64,000 bases of DNA from the IMG/VR virus record IMGVR_UViG_3300046477_000491, positions 1 to 64,000 of that record. The stretch is one strand, 5' to 3'. The stretch is from a virus. A program made the position numbers and the translations under genes. Shown one piece after another: positions 8,887 to 17,979 of the stretch (the stretch's first letter is position 1; each line of letters starts with the position of its first letter). The notes beneath the pieces were generated by a model, which was not told the origin of the DNA, did no database searches, and saw only the letters and a list, made by a program, of their open reading frames with translations.

Positions 8887-11800
8887 TCAGTTCCCTGCCG
8901 CGATGAGATTGATTCGGTTGTCCTCGGCGAGCGCCGTCATGAACTTGTTCGCTGCGTCCCGCGCCGAGGTCTGGTCCATGGCACCGGACACCTGCACCGT
9001 GATGGCGCCCGCGTGGAAGTTCAGGGTGGCCTTACCACCCGAGGTATTAAGTCCGCCGAGCCCGCCAGCCAGTGGGGTATTGCTCGACAGCGCCTTTCGG
9101 ATTGCGTCGGCCTGGTGAGCCGGGATAATCATTTCGCCCTTGTGGACGCGAGCCGTCTGGTCGACGTCGATATTCGCCGAGCCGACCGCGTATCCCTTGT
9201 AGGATCCACCGTTCGCCATCGACTTGATACCGGGAACATTCGCCAGGGATCCGTACCGGGAATCCGCGTAGCGGACGCCCGCGATGATGTTGTCGACCGG
9301 GTTCCAGATGTTCTTGTGACCGGCCAGCGAGTACGCCTTGAACGTCGAGTCGATGGTCTGCATGATGCCCTTGGACGGGTGGCCCGCCTTGGCGTTGGAG
9401 TCCCAGTTGTTCTGCGCGTGCGGATTACCGCCGGACTCGTGCATGGCCATCGTGTTGACGTACTTCTCGTTCGACGACGTGTCCTGGTGCAGGATCCCGA
9501 GCGCGGACTTGATCCACCCCTTGAGGTTGCCGGTCGGCATCGAGCCGGGCACGGACCCGTTGTCGGTGCTCTTGCTGCTGCTGCCGCCCTGCCCTGCGCC
9601 CACGCCCGAGCCGACGTTGGCCGCGCCAACCGAGGAGATACCGGCCGCGATGGCGTCGACCTCCTCGACCGAGCCGTACGAGCCGACGTCACCGCCGAAG
9701 CCCATGGAGGACAGGCGGTTGGAGTCAGACCCGGCGGTGTCGGTACCGTCGTCGGCGAGGTCGCCGAGGTTGCCGACCGCACCGAGGATGCGCACCGCGT
9801 TGGTGAACTCGCCGGACTGGTAGGCGCGGATACGAACCGAGGACCCGGTGTGCGGGGCCTCGATGATCTTCCCGTTGCCGATACACATCACGACGTGGTG
9901 CGCGGGGTTGCCGTTGAACAGCAGGTCGCCCGCCCGCTCCTGGCCGAGCTTGACCGACTTACCGGCCTTCTGCTGCTGCGCGGCCGTACGGGGCAGGGAG
10001 ACGCCGATCTGCTTGAACGAGAACTGGATCAGGCCCGAGCAGTCGAAGCCCTTCGGAGAGGCACCGCCCCAGACGTACTTCACGCCCAGGTACTTCATGG
10101 CGACCCTGATGACCGAAGCGGCCGTCTTGCCCGCACCGTTCGTGCCCGTGGCCACCGCGCCGCTCTTCCCCTTGCCGCCGGTCGCGGACGCCGCGCTGCT
10201 GCCGCTGCCCCCGTCACCACCCCAGAGGCTGGACACCAGACCGTAGCCACCACCGATGGCACCACCGATGACGGTTCCCTCGGGACCGAACAGCGTTCCG
10301 ATGGCAGCGCCATACGCTGCGTCGCCGAGCGTGGCCGACGCAACGTTGATGGCCTTCTTGCCCTTTTTGTTCTTGACGTGCTTGGCCGCGTAGTCACCTG
10401 CGGCGTGGATACCCCACCCGGCCAGACCGAGACCACCCGCCTTGGCCAGCGGGGAGCGCAGCAGGGCACCGGCACCGGCCATCATGCCGCCGTCGGCAGC
10501 GGCTGCACCGGCACCGCCCAGGAGGCTGCCTGCACCTTCGGTACCTCCGAGCATGCGTCCGGCCATACCGAGGCCGCGCATCATGCCGTAGTTGCCCATG
10601 GCGGAACCGACAGCGGATCCGACCATGGAACCCATGCCACCGGCATAACCGATCGCGCTGTCCAGATGGGTGTTCTTCAGGAAGTTCTGGATCGCGGTGC
10701 TGAACTCGTTCAGGTACTTCGTCGCGGTCTGGAGGCCGTCGGTGTAGGAGTCGTTGGTGTTGACGGTCTGGTTGCGCAGCGTCCCGGCCCGGTCGGATAG
10801 GGACTGCGCGTTCGTCTTGCCGATGCCCCACGAGTTCATCTTGGCGATGGCCGACTTGTCTCCGTTACCGACCTTGTTCATCGTGGACGCGTACGACTGC
10901 GCCGAGACGCCATGCATCTGCGCGGTGAGCAGTCCCAGCAGCGCGCTGCGGACCTGCTGGAGCGTGGAGGCGTCCATGGTCGCCGACAGCGACTGCATCA
11001 TGGCCGAACCCGGGCTCAGCGTCTCGTCGAGCTGCTCCTTGGTCTTGACGTTCTTCAGCGACGGCCAGCGCTGGAGCACCTGCTGGGCGATCTGCTGGGG
11101 CGTCTGCCGCTGCCCGCCCTTGATCGTCTGAATGCCGATGGCCTGGTTGGCGTAGTAGGACTTGGCCGTCCACGCGCTGGTCATGCCCTGGACGCGCTGC
11201 GCCTCGGAGACTCCGGGCTGGAGGTAGCCGGACGACTTGGCGTAGTTCCAGGCGGTGTTGTAGTTCGCACCGCCCGGGGAGCCCACGGAGGATCCCACGA
11301 GGCGCATCTGGGCCTGGGCGATGTCCTGGGTGCTCTGCGCGGTGAAGTTGTTCTTGTACGCCTGGTCGCGCAGGGTGTGCCAGTTGGAGCCCGACAGTTG
11401 GGCTGCCTGGTAGGAGGTGGTCTGCATGACGACCTGGTCGTCCATCTGCTTGGTCGACCAGGCGTAGAAGTCCTTGAGACCACCCTTGAACGTGTAAGGG
11501 CTCTTGCGCGCACCACTGCCGGAGCCGCTGCCCGAACCGCCGCTGCCGGAGCCACCCTGGCCGCCGTTGTTGGCCGCTCCGCCACCCTGTCCGGTCTGGC
11601 CGGAGAACGTGGCACCGCCACCGTTGGATGAGGTCGTCTGGCGCTGCTGCTGGCCGCCAGCTCGGGGAGCCGTGGAGGGGGCGCTGGCACCGCCGTTGGG
11701 TCGGCCGTGGCCGTAGTTACTGGTGTTGTTCCAGACGTCGTTGGCGAGCATGCCGAAGCCCCGGGCGCCTGATTGCGACCCGGAGCCACCGCTGTGCCAG

Positions 11801-11970
11801 CCCTGCCAGAGCCCCTGGGCTCCTCCGCCGACCGTCTTCATCTTGGCGGCGGCCGTCTCCAGCCCCTTGTTCAGGGCCTCGACGTTCTTCGCCAGTTTCG
11901 AGATCGCATCCTGGGCCTTGTTCCAGCCCAGGAGCGGTCCCTGTCCTGCCACCGTACCTTCGTCAGCCAT
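8887..11970 (-). CDS. Tape measure protein with NlpC/P60 and lytic-transglycosylase-like domains
   Basis: 1027 residues. The N-terminal 150 residues are Gly/Ser/Gln-rich after a short helix; a long helical middle with a glycine-rich hydrophobic region (GYAGGMGSMVGSAVGS, about residues 430-570) is typical of tape measures. Residues about 613-740 form an NlpC/P60 peptidase (Cys near 643 in FDCSGL, His near 692 in HHVVM). Residues about 800-925 look like an SLT-type transglycosylase (Glu near 843 in MHESGGNP, then GIMQT). These domains would locally open the cell wall during DNA entry. It follows the chaperone frameshift region, overlapping its stop. One CTTAATACC copy lies near codon 973. Confidence 0.88.
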   Translation of the reverse strand: MADEGTVAGQGPLLGWNKAQDAISKLAKNVEALNKGLETAAAKMKTVGGGAQGLWQGWHSGGSGSQSGARGFGMLANDVWNNTSNYGHGRPNGGASAPSTAPRAGGQQQRQTTSSNGGGATFSGQTGQGGGAANNGGQGGSGSGGSGSGSGSGARKSPYTFKGGLKDFYAWSTKQMDDQVVMQTTSYQAAQLSGSNWHTLRDQAYKNNFTAQSTQDIAQAQMRLVGSSVGSPGGANYNTAWNYAKSSGYLQPGVSEAQRVQGMTSAWTAKSYYANQAIGIQTIKGGQRQTPQQIAQQVLQRWPSLKNVKTKEQLDETLSPGSAMMQSLSATMDASTLQQVRSALLGLLTAQMHGVSAQSYASTMNKVGNGDKSAIAKMNSWGIGKTNAQSLSDRAGTLRNQTVNTNDSYTDGLQTATKYLNEFSTAIQNFLKNTHLDSAIGYAGGMGSMVGSAVGSAMGNYGMMRGLGMAGRMLGGTEGAGSLLGGAGAAAADGGMMAGAGALLRSPLAKAGGLGLAGWGIHAAGDYAAKHVKNKKGKKAINVASATLGDAAYGAAIGTLFGPEGTVIGGAIGGGYGLVSSLWGGDGGSGSSAASATGGKGKSGAVATGTNGAGKTAASVIRVAMKYLGVKYVWGGASPKGFDCSGLIQFSFKQIGVSLPRTAAQQQKAGKSVKLGQERAGDLLFNGNPAHHVVMCIGNGKIIEAPHTGSSVRIRAYQSGEFTNAVRILGAVGNLGDLADDGTDTAGSDSNRLSSMGFGGDVGSYGSVEEVDAIAAGISSVGAANVGSGVGAGQGGSSSKSTDNGSVPGSMPTGNLKGWIKSALGILHQDTSSNEKYVNTMAMHESGGNPHAQNNWDSNAKAGHPSKGIMQTIDSTFKAYSLAGHKNIWNPVDNIIAGVRYADSRYGSLANVPGIKSMANGGSYKGYAVGSANIDVDQTARVHKGEMIIPAHQADAIRKALSSNTPLAGGLGGLNTSGGKATLNFHAGAITVQVSGAMDQTSARDAANKFMTALAEDNRINLIAAGN

Positions 11971-12147
11971 TGTCCGCCTCAGCCGTTCGCCTATTGCGCT
12001 GCGCCGTAAACCACTTCACCCAGTGCAGGCGCTCCCGCACGGTCAACCGGCGAATTTCGCTGAGGCTCCAAGCCGGGGATAGCTCGACTAGTTGCTCGTA
12101 TTCGAAGTACGTGTCGAAGTAGTTACAGGCCCTGAAACAGATCCCCC
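11963..12147 (-). CDS. Tail assembly chaperone, downstream (T-like) part reached by frameshift
   Basis: After the stop of the 288-residue gene, a second frame stays open and reads RACNYFDTYFEYEQLVEL and then LSEIRRLTVRERLHWVKWF before stopping inside the first codons of the tape measure gene. This frame has no ATG, GTG or TTG between its previous stop and the conserved-looking part. A +1 or -2 shift is therefore needed; the upstream gene offers a run of five G (12143-12147) and a run of five C in the mRNA (12161-12165). Phage Mu is known to use a -2 shift at a G-run in its tail-assembly gene. Position directly before the tape measure is exactly that of T-type chaperone extensions. Confidence 0.65.
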
Positions 12148-12989
12148 GCCGAGATGAAGAGGGGGACCTCCTTTCCGCACGAATCGTGCAGGAACTTCAC
12201 ACCATTGTATTGCGGGCCGGGCTGCTTCTTTTCAATCGTGTCGAGGATCGTCTGGCGGTCCGCGATGCCGAGAGACCGGGCGAACTCCGGATTACCAGAA
12301 ACAGCGTTCTCAGTACCGTCCGCCTCGACCACGGAAATGAGAACCCGGGAGAGCAGGAGGGTGTTCTGCTCGGAGTCGCTGAGGCGGTCCGCGACGGCCA
12401 GGAGGGCTTCCTGGTCACTGCCGACAGGCAGCCGGACGAACGCCTTGCGGTTCTTGCGCAGGGCCACCTCGAAGATGCGGGCGGCAGGGTCCTCCAGGCG
12501 CCGGATGGGGATCTCGTCGAGGGTCACGGACAGGCGGAACTCCTCGCCGCAGAACGGGCAGGAGTAGCGGTCCCAGACGATCTCGTCGCCGTACGTGGCA
12601 CGGCGGATCTCCAGCAGGAGCATGTCGCGGTCGCCGAGCAGGAGGTTGGACAGCAGGGTGGTGCTGGCCTGCTCGCCGCCCACGGAGACGGTGCCCGCCG
12701 AGAGCAGGGTGGCGATGTACTTGCCGAGGCCGCCGGAGCGCGCCTTGGTCATGGCTTCCTCATCGGCGCCGGTCAGTTCGCGGACGTCGGCGTCGTAGCG
12801 GACGGATGCGTAGTCGCCGCCCAGAACATAGCCTCCCGGCAGGCTGAAATTACCGCCTGCCGGGAGGGTGATCTCGGGCTTGGCGACCTGTCCCCCGTTG
12901 TCATTCAGAATCGCCGCGATGGCGGCATTCGATGCGCTCGGGTTGGCGAGGGGGTTGGTGTACCCCTCGGTATTAAGGTCGGTAGCCAC
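12123..12989 (-). CDS. Tail assembly chaperone/T4 gp26-like baseplate assembly protein
   Basis: 288 residues. The central part LLLGDRDMLLLEIRRATYG followed by WDRYSCPFCGEEFRLSVTL matches the pattern of phage proteins called T4-baseplate (gp26-like) or tail assembly chaperone, with a CxxC pair suited to metal binding. The C-terminus ends at the frameshift region and a second reading frame continues it, as in G/GT chaperone pairs. It sits between tube and tape measure, the standard place for chaperones that coat the tape measure. CTTAATACC is at codons 5-7. Confidence 0.72.
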   Translation of the reverse strand: MATDLNTEGYTNPLANPSASNAAIAAILNDNGGQVAKPEITLPAGGNFSLPGGYVLGGDYASVRYDADVRELTGADEEAMTKARSGGLGKYIATLLSAGTVSVGGEQASTTLLSNLLLGDRDMLLLEIRRATYGDEIVWDRYSCPFCGEEFRLSVTLDEIPIRRLEDPAARIFEVALRKNRKAFVRLPVGSDQEALLAVADRLSDSEQNTLLLSRVLISVVEADGTENAVSGNPEFARSLGIADRQTILDTIEKKQPGPQYNGVKFLHDSCGKEVPLFISAGDLFQGL

Positions 12990-13025
12990 TGGTGTTGCTC
13001 CTAGTCGAGTCTCGGGAATCCGCTA

Positions 13026-13577
13026 TTAGAAACTAACGGAAGACGAGCCCGTGCTGTTAGCCAACTTGAACTCGAAGCCCTCGTGGGCGAGGGTCATCTG
13101 CTGGACGACGATCGCATTGGCTCCGGCGTCGAGGTCGGAGAAGGCAACCGCCGTCGGCCACGCGTTGTAGACGCGGAATGCGGCCTTGGCGGGAGTGTTG
13201 CCGGAAGTCACCGGGTGGTCGAGCACCTTGATGTCGACCATGTGCCGGAATTCCTGTCCGGCCTTTCCGTTGCCGGTGCCCTGGATGACGGTGAACAACT
13301 GGCGCATCCAGTCCATCATCTGGCTGTCGCCGACCGCGAGGCCCTTGGACAGCGTGATCGGGGCAAAGTCGGACTGACCGGGCATCTTCTGAGTTGTCGT
13401 GTTCATTCCACCCTCACGGTATGGAATGACCTCAGTCGTGACGTTCAAGCCCGAAAGGGACATGAAGCCCATGCGGGCGAAGCCCTTGATGCCCGGGTGC
13501 TGGATCTGGACCTGGAACTTGAAGTTGCGCAACGGGTCCGTTGCGATGTGCCCCACGGTCGAAGTGGTCGTAGCCAT
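13026..13577 (-). CDS. Tail tube protein (T4 gp19-like)
   Basis: 183 residues. The sequence NFKFQVQIQHPG, then GFMSLSGLNVTTEVIPYREGG and QKMPGQSDFAPITLSKGL, followed by MVDIKVLDHP, is the standard gp19-like tube fold found in contractile phages. It would polymerise inside the sheath. It lies 14 bases after the sheath gene in the direction of transcription, the usual sheath-tube order. Family length is normal. Confidence 0.93.
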   Translation of the reverse strand: MATTTSTVGHIATDPLRNFKFQVQIQHPGIKGFARMGFMSLSGLNVTTEVIPYREGGMNTTTQKMPGQSDFAPITLSKGLAVGDSQMMDWMRQLFTVIQGTGNGKAGQEFRHMVDIKVLDHPVTSGNTPAKAAFRVYNAWPTAVAFSDLDAGANAIVVQQMTLAHEGFEFKLANSTGSSSVSF

Positions 13578-13591
13578 CAGTCAGTTACCTC

Positions 13592-15136
13592 TCAGGAAGT
13601 GGCCGTCGAGTCGGTCGCGGAGGACCCACCCGAGTACTGGCCGATTTCGATGACGATGAATTCGGCCGGTGTCTGGACCGCCACACCGACGGAGATGTTC
13701 ACGACACCGTTGGCCACGGAGGCGGCGGTGTTGTTCGAGGAGTCGCAGGTGACGAAGTACGCCTGCTCCGGCGTGGTACCGGCCAGCACACCCGTCTGCA
13801 TCAGGGTGAGCAGGTACTGCGTGATGACCGCGTTGATCTGGTCCCACAGGATCGAGTCGTTGGGCTCGAAGACGGCGAAGCGGGTCGCGTCGAGGATGCC
13901 CTTCTTGATCAGCATCAGCGACCGGCGGATGGAGACGTACCGGTCCGGCATGCCCGTCGACAGCGTCCGGGCGCCGTAGATGACAAAGCCCGTGCCCGGC
14001 AGCGACTTGATCACGTTGACGCCCGCGACGTTCAGAGCGTCCTGGTCGTCGTTGGAGAACCGGAACTCCGTGTCCAGCACGCCCTTGAGGACGGTGTCGA
14101 TACCGGCCGGAGGCTTCTGCACACCGCGCGAGGCGTCGGTACGCGCGTACTGGCCCAGCACCGCGCCGCCAGGCGGCAGCAGACGGGCCGAACCGGACGC
14201 GGCGGTCGCCGGGTCGTTGACGATCAGCCACGGCCCGTAGACGGCCGCGTACGAGGACGCGCTCAGCGCCGAGCCACCCGTGGACATGTTCTGGAGCGAG
14301 AGCGCGTAGGAGTGAGCGTTGTCGGCCGAGGTCGACTTCACGCCGTCCACGACGACGAACACGCTGCCCTGGTCCTCGGCCCACGCAATGACCGGGTTCA
14401 GGACGGTCGCGTCGGTGACGCCCGGCAGGTTGAGGACGAGGTTCGCATCGACGACCTCCAGCCGCTGCGCAGCGGACGCCAGGTCCACCGCAGCGACACC
14501 GTCCGAACCGCCGGTCAGGGCGACACCGGACTGTATGGCCGGGGCGTGGGTCGGCACCCACGCGGTATTAAGCAGGCTCTGGACCTGGACGAAGGACGAG
14601 CCGGTGACCGGGGAGTTGATCAGCGCCTGGGCGTTGCGGGAGTCGGCCGGGTCCAGGGAGACATCGGTGAACCGCTCCTTGAGGAAGGCCGACGTCTCAC
14701 CGCCCACGTACACGAACAGGTCGAAGCGGCCACCGCCGGACGAGGCCGCCGTGACGTCCACGTACACCTGGTTGCCCCAGGAGCCCGGAGAGATCGCGGT
14801 GATCTTCAGGGTCGGCTCGGGAGTCACCTCAGTGTCGTCGAGGGAGACATGGGCTGCGACCGCGTCGGAGGCAGCAGCGCGCACGACGTAGGCCGCGTTG
14901 CCGCCGTTGTTGAAGTACTGGTAGACGCTGAACGGCAGGTACTCGCTCGTGTCGCCGAACCCGCCGAAGGTGGCCACATACTGCGACCAGGACGACACCA
15001 GCGTGGGGGCCAGCGGGCCGCCCTGCTTGTTCGTGCCGACGAAGGCCGCGACGGACTCGCCCGGCGTGTTTACGGTCTGGCTGAGCGGGGTCAACGTCTC
15101 CGAAATGTAGACGCCAGGCCGCTTGTAGACAGTCAT
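13592..15136 (-). CDS. Tail sheath protein
   Basis: 514 residues. The N-terminus YKRPGVYISETLTPLSQ, followed by VAAFVGTNKQGGPLAPTLVSSW and the C-terminal block FEPNDSILWDQINAVITQYLLTLMQTGVLAGTTP, is diagnostic of contractile sheath proteins. The middle domain is variable, as usual. This gene is the main proof that the phage is a myovirus type. RBS TCTCCTGG is replaced on the coding strand by AGGAGAAACAG before the ATG. CTTAATACC occurs at codons 189-191. Confidence 0.95.
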   Translation of the reverse strand: MTVYKRPGVYISETLTPLSQTVNTPGESVAAFVGTNKQGGPLAPTLVSSWSQYVATFGGFGDTSEYLPFSVYQYFNNGGNAAYVVRAAASDAVAAHVSLDDTEVTPEPTLKITAISPGSWGNQVYVDVTAASSGGGRFDLFVYVGGETSAFLKERFTDVSLDPADSRNAQALINSPVTGSSFVQVQSLLNTAWVPTHAPAIQSGVALTGGSDGVAAVDLASAAQRLEVVDANLVLNLPGVTDATVLNPVIAWAEDQGSVFVVVDGVKSTSADNAHSYALSLQNMSTGGSALSASSYAAVYGPWLIVNDPATAASGSARLLPPGGAVLGQYARTDASRGVQKPPAGIDTVLKGVLDTEFRFSNDDQDALNVAGVNVIKSLPGTGFVIYGARTLSTGMPDRYVSIRRSLMLIKKGILDATRFAVFEPNDSILWDQINAVITQYLLTLMQTGVLAGTTPEQAYFVTCDSSNNTAASVANGVVNISVGVAVQTPAEFIVIEIGQYSGGSSATDSTATS

Positions 15137-15189
15137 CTGTTTCTCCTGGGTAAAGGGGAATTCCTGGGGTTACGAATCCTGGGTCCGGA

Positions 15190-15867
15190 TCATGTGCGGA
15201 TTGCGTGGTCCGTGGAGTACTCGAAGTCCAGCGCCACACTGGTCGCCTTGATGTATGCGTCGGCGACGGACGGAAGCATTTCGCTGGAGACAGAGATGAG
15301 GTATTCGCGACGGAACAGACGCTTACCGTTCTCGTCACGGGTGTCGGCCAGCTCAGGGCCGCCGAGAAGATCCAGGCGCCGTACCGTTCCGTCCTCCGGA
15401 ATTTCCAGGAACCCGAAACGCGCCGGGAGCCGGTCGCGCTGCATCATCGAAGACGCCAGCGCGATGTCGTGCTCCGCGAGACGGGTGAAGACCATGACGC
15501 GGTACCGCAGGTCGAACGGGATCGGGAACTCGACGAGGTACGGGGACTTCGTGACGTCGTAGGAGGTGTCTCCCTCCGCCCACCAGCCGGTCGTCCCCTC
15601 GGGGGCGTAGGGCAGGTAGACGGGGCCACGGTGCTCCCGCTCTTCGGCCTTCTCGATACCCGCGTGCTCGATGACCACCAGGGGGAAGGTCTGCTTGGCC
15701 AGCTCCGTCTCGGGAATTCGGTAACGCACCGGAACGGGTCGGCCGTCCGGTGCATTCGCGTCAGTGACAGAGAGACCCTGGAGTTTCGCCTTAACGGCGC
15801 GGTCCTCGTTGATGAGCCATGGCAAAGCGGGCCTCACGGGTCTCGAATAGCAGAAGTCTTCCGCCAT
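15190..15867 (-). CDS. Head-tail neck/tail completion protein, unknown family
   Basis: 225 residues (MAEDFCYSRPVRPALPWLIN...). Contains FPLVVIEHAGIEKAEEREH and SPYLVEFPIPFDLRYRVMVFTR, a soluble beta-rich composition with no membrane segment. Its position between connector genes and the sheath suggests a neck or tail-terminator-like role. No specific family recognised; structural role is inferred from order only. Confidence 0.7.
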   Translation of the reverse strand: MAEDFCYSRPVRPALPWLINEDRAVKAKLQGLSVTDANAPDGRPVPVRYRIPETELAKQTFPLVVIEHAGIEKAEEREHRGPVYLPYAPEGTTGWWAEGDTSYDVTKSPYLVEFPIPFDLRYRVMVFTRLAEHDIALASSMMQRDRLPARFGFLEIPEDGTVRRLDLLGGPELADTRDENGKRLFRREYLISVSSEMLPSVADAYIKATSVALDFEYSTDHAIRT

Positions 15868-15900
15868 TCAGGATCCCAAGAAAGCCGGGAAAGTTTATAG

Positions 15901-16419
15901 TCAGACGGCCTGGGACCAGTGCGCGAACTGCACATCGTTGACCAGCTCGTCCGGCTTCATCTGCACGCACTCGATACTGACGATGACGTCCCGGTTCTGA
16001 ATCTGCCCCAGAACAGCAATCGACGTGACCCGGAAAACCGAGGAGTCGTAGACGAGACGGTCCACCAGGTATTTGCCGTGGTCGATGTCCTGGTCGGTGA
16101 ACCCCATCTTCCGCAGGCTGTCGAACGAACAGGTGAGGGAGATGTTGTCGACCGTGTACAGACCCTGCGGGGTGTCCTGCGCCGCGCCCTGGCTGTGGAT
16201 GACGTGCAGCGCCGGGATCCGGTACGGGCCGATGAACGTCTTGCCCTGCCCCGTCGCCTCGTCGTACAGGTCCTCCCCGGCCGGATCCGTGTGGGAGTAC
16301 CGGTAGTACTGGACCATCTCGCCGGTCTCGTGCTGGCGCCCCCGCAGCGACGCCATCATCTCGGTGGTCTCGTAGTTGGCGTTGAACCGCCCCGACCGCT
16401 TCCAGTCCAGGCGGCCCAT
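15901..16419 (-). CDS. Head-tail connector/neck protein
   Basis: 172 residues from the ATG that overlaps the upstream stop (ATGA); an in-frame ATG 18 bases earlier is possible but less well placed. The sequence MGRLDWKRSGRFNANYETT and the later LTCSFDSLRKMGFT resemble small neck proteins of unclear family. Together with the two neighbouring genes it probably joins the portal vertex to the tail. Confidence 0.65.
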   Translation of the reverse strand: MGRLDWKRSGRFNANYETTEMMASLRGRQHETGEMVQYYRYSHTDPAGEDLYDEATGQGKTFIGPYRIPALHVIHSQGAAQDTPQGLYTVDNISLTCSFDSLRKMGFTDQDIDHGKYLVDRLVYDSSVFRVTSIAVLGQIQNRDVIVSIECVQMKPDELVNDVQFAHWSQAV

Positions 16420-17228
16420 CAGAAGTACCCGCCCCACGTCTGCGAGGGGATCCCGGAGTCGTCGTCGTTCTGGTGGCCCGGCCCGATCGGCGGGAGGATC
16501 CGCGTGGGCAGGGAGTAGTCGTCGTACTCGCGCTCACGGAAGATCGGCACGAGACGGTTGGTCGTACGGGAGACGCGGCGCAGGTTGGTGACCTCGATCG
16601 CGTACAGGCCCACGCCCATCTTCTCGCACAGCATCTTGTACCGGTCGGTGAGCATTTCGATCTGCTTCTGGATCTGCGCGAAACGCTGGCCCCGGTCGAC
16701 CGAAGTACCGTCGGCGGTCTGGACGTTGATGTCCGTTGCCGCGTCGGTGGCCAGCGCCCACATCGCCTCGGTGCATGCCAGCATGACGATCATGACGTCC
16801 TCCTCCGGCGGGAGGTTCGCGAAGTCGACGGGCTCCTCGGCGTAGCGGATGAAGCCGTTGTCGTCGCGGTACCGGGCGGAGATCGTCCGGCCCCGGTTGT
16901 GCTGGGCGAACGCGTCGTTCAGGTAGACGTCCAGCTCGTCGTCGGCGAACAGGCTGTAGGACTGCCCGGAGGCGAGCAGCAGCGCGTCCAGCGGGAGCGG
17001 GGCGTTCAGGGTGAGGATGCCGTTCAGTGCGTCCAGGACGTAGTCGCTGCTCGTCAGGACGGTCTGTGTGGTGCCGACGACCTGGACGGCCTCCAGGCCC
17101 GTGACGTTGTTCGCGCTCAGTTCGTACTCGGCGACGTCCCCGGTGCCCCGGATGGTGTCGCGGAACGGCGTGAGCCGGTCGCCCAGCTCGCTCCTCACCC
17201 GCGACCGCAGGTCTTCAAGCGTGGCCAT
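16419..17228 (-). CDS. Head-tail connector-like protein
   Basis: 269 residues. The N-terminus MATLEDLRSRVRSELGD and the middle helices FADDELDVYLNDAFAQHN and MIVMLACTEAMWALATD recall adaptor/connector proteins that dock to the portal, with a beta insertion between residues 35 and 85. The C-terminal tail is Pro/Tyr-rich. It is followed by another neck gene with an ATGA overlap. Role inferred from helical pattern and gene order. Confidence 0.65.
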   Translation of the reverse strand: MATLEDLRSRVRSELGDRLTPFRDTIRGTGDVAEYELSANNVTGLEAVQVVGTTQTVLTSSDYVLDALNGILTLNAPLPLDALLLASGQSYSLFADDELDVYLNDAFAQHNRGRTISARYRDDNGFIRYAEEPVDFANLPPEEDVMIVMLACTEAMWALATDAATDINVQTADGTSVDRGQRFAQIQKQIEMLTDRYKMLCEKMGVGLYAIEVTNLRRVSRTTNRLVPIFREREYDDYSLPTRILPPIGPGHQNDDDSGIPSQTWGGYF

Positions 17229-17241
17229 TCCGCGACTCCGA

Positions 17242-17661
17242 TCAGGTATTAAGGGTCAGCGCGCCAGCGGCGATCTGAAGGGACTCGTTCGTCGCCGCCT
17301 GGAGCGGGCTGTCGATCGGCCACGCGTAGATGACGGTGCCGGTCGTGCCGGACGCAGAGGTGACCAGCGCCGCGAAGGAGGCAGCGTCGGTCATGTCGGC
17401 GGTGAACGGGCCGTAGAACAGCAGCGCGTTGTTGGCCGTGGTCATCGGTGCGCCGGACGGCGCGGTCCAGACGACCTGCTGACGGGCGTAGCCGGGCGTG
17501 GAGACCTCCGGCAGCGCGGTCATGCTGTAGGTGCCGTCCTCCTGCGTCGGGTCGTCGATCAGCAGGGCCAGGTAGGTCGTACGCGGCGCGGCCAGAGCGA
17601 TGGCCCGGCCGGTGAGCATGTCCAGGGCGTTACCGGCCCAGACGGGATTGGTACCGGGCAT
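17242..17661 (-). CDS. Virion-associated protein of unknown function
   Basis: 139 residues (MPGTNPVWAGNALDMLTG...). A beta-rich protein with TTYLALLIDDPTQEDGTYSMTAL and a C-terminal strand; similar short proteins occur among actinophage head genes, but no function is clear. The last three codons before the stop are CTTAATACC, so the motif ends the protein (ALTLNT). Start overlaps the upstream stop. Confidence 0.7.
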   Translation of the reverse strand: MPGTNPVWAGNALDMLTGRAIALAAPRTTYLALLIDDPTQEDGTYSMTALPEVSTPGYARQQVVWTAPSGAPMTTANNALLFYGPFTADMTDAASFAALVTSASGTTGTVIYAWPIDSPLQAATNESLQIAAGALTLNT

Positions 17662-17957
17662 CAGGCATCCGCCTTCTTGAACAGCCGCACGAAGTCGGAC
17701 AGGTGGATGGAGAAGTGCCGGACCGCCTTGCCGGGCGCGTGGCCGCCGTCGTCGGTGATGACGTGGGTGTCGTAGTCGTGCGCGAGCAGGACCGAGTCCT
17801 CGCCAGCGTGGCCGACACCAGCGGTGCCAGCCGGGTGCACGTCGACCACCACGACCTCGGAGCCGGTGGGAAGGTGTCCCAGCCCGGCTCCGTGGCCTTC
17901 GGCGTTCTCCAGCACGTACGCCTCACCCGGGGCCGGGGAGGGAGTGGGAGTAGTCAT
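17661..17957 (-). CDS. Small acidic head-region protein
   Basis: 98 residues (MTTPTPSPAPGEAYVLENAEG...). Pro-rich start, then LPTGSEVVVVDVHPAGTAGVGHAGEDSVLLAHDY, which suggests a small beta barrel of SH3 or decoration type, and a C-terminal amphipathic helix. Stop overlaps the following gene start. No family assigned; likely a minor capsid or neck protein. Confidence 0.6.
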   Translation of the reverse strand: MTTPTPSPAPGEAYVLENAEGHGAGLGHLPTGSEVVVVDVHPAGTAGVGHAGEDSVLLAHDYDTHVITDDGGHAPGKAVRHFSIHLSDFVRLFKKADA

Positions 17958-17979
17958 GTGAGGGGGTCTCCTTGGACCG

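Noticed and set aside
8659-10800. 713-codon plus-strand open frame
   Set aside because: Antisense to the tape measure gene; Arg/Val/Asp-rich shadow without ribosome-binding site.
12186-13004. 272-codon plus-strand frame opposite the chaperone gene
   Set aside because: Antisense shadow with no SD; the minus-strand gene has a clear family pattern.
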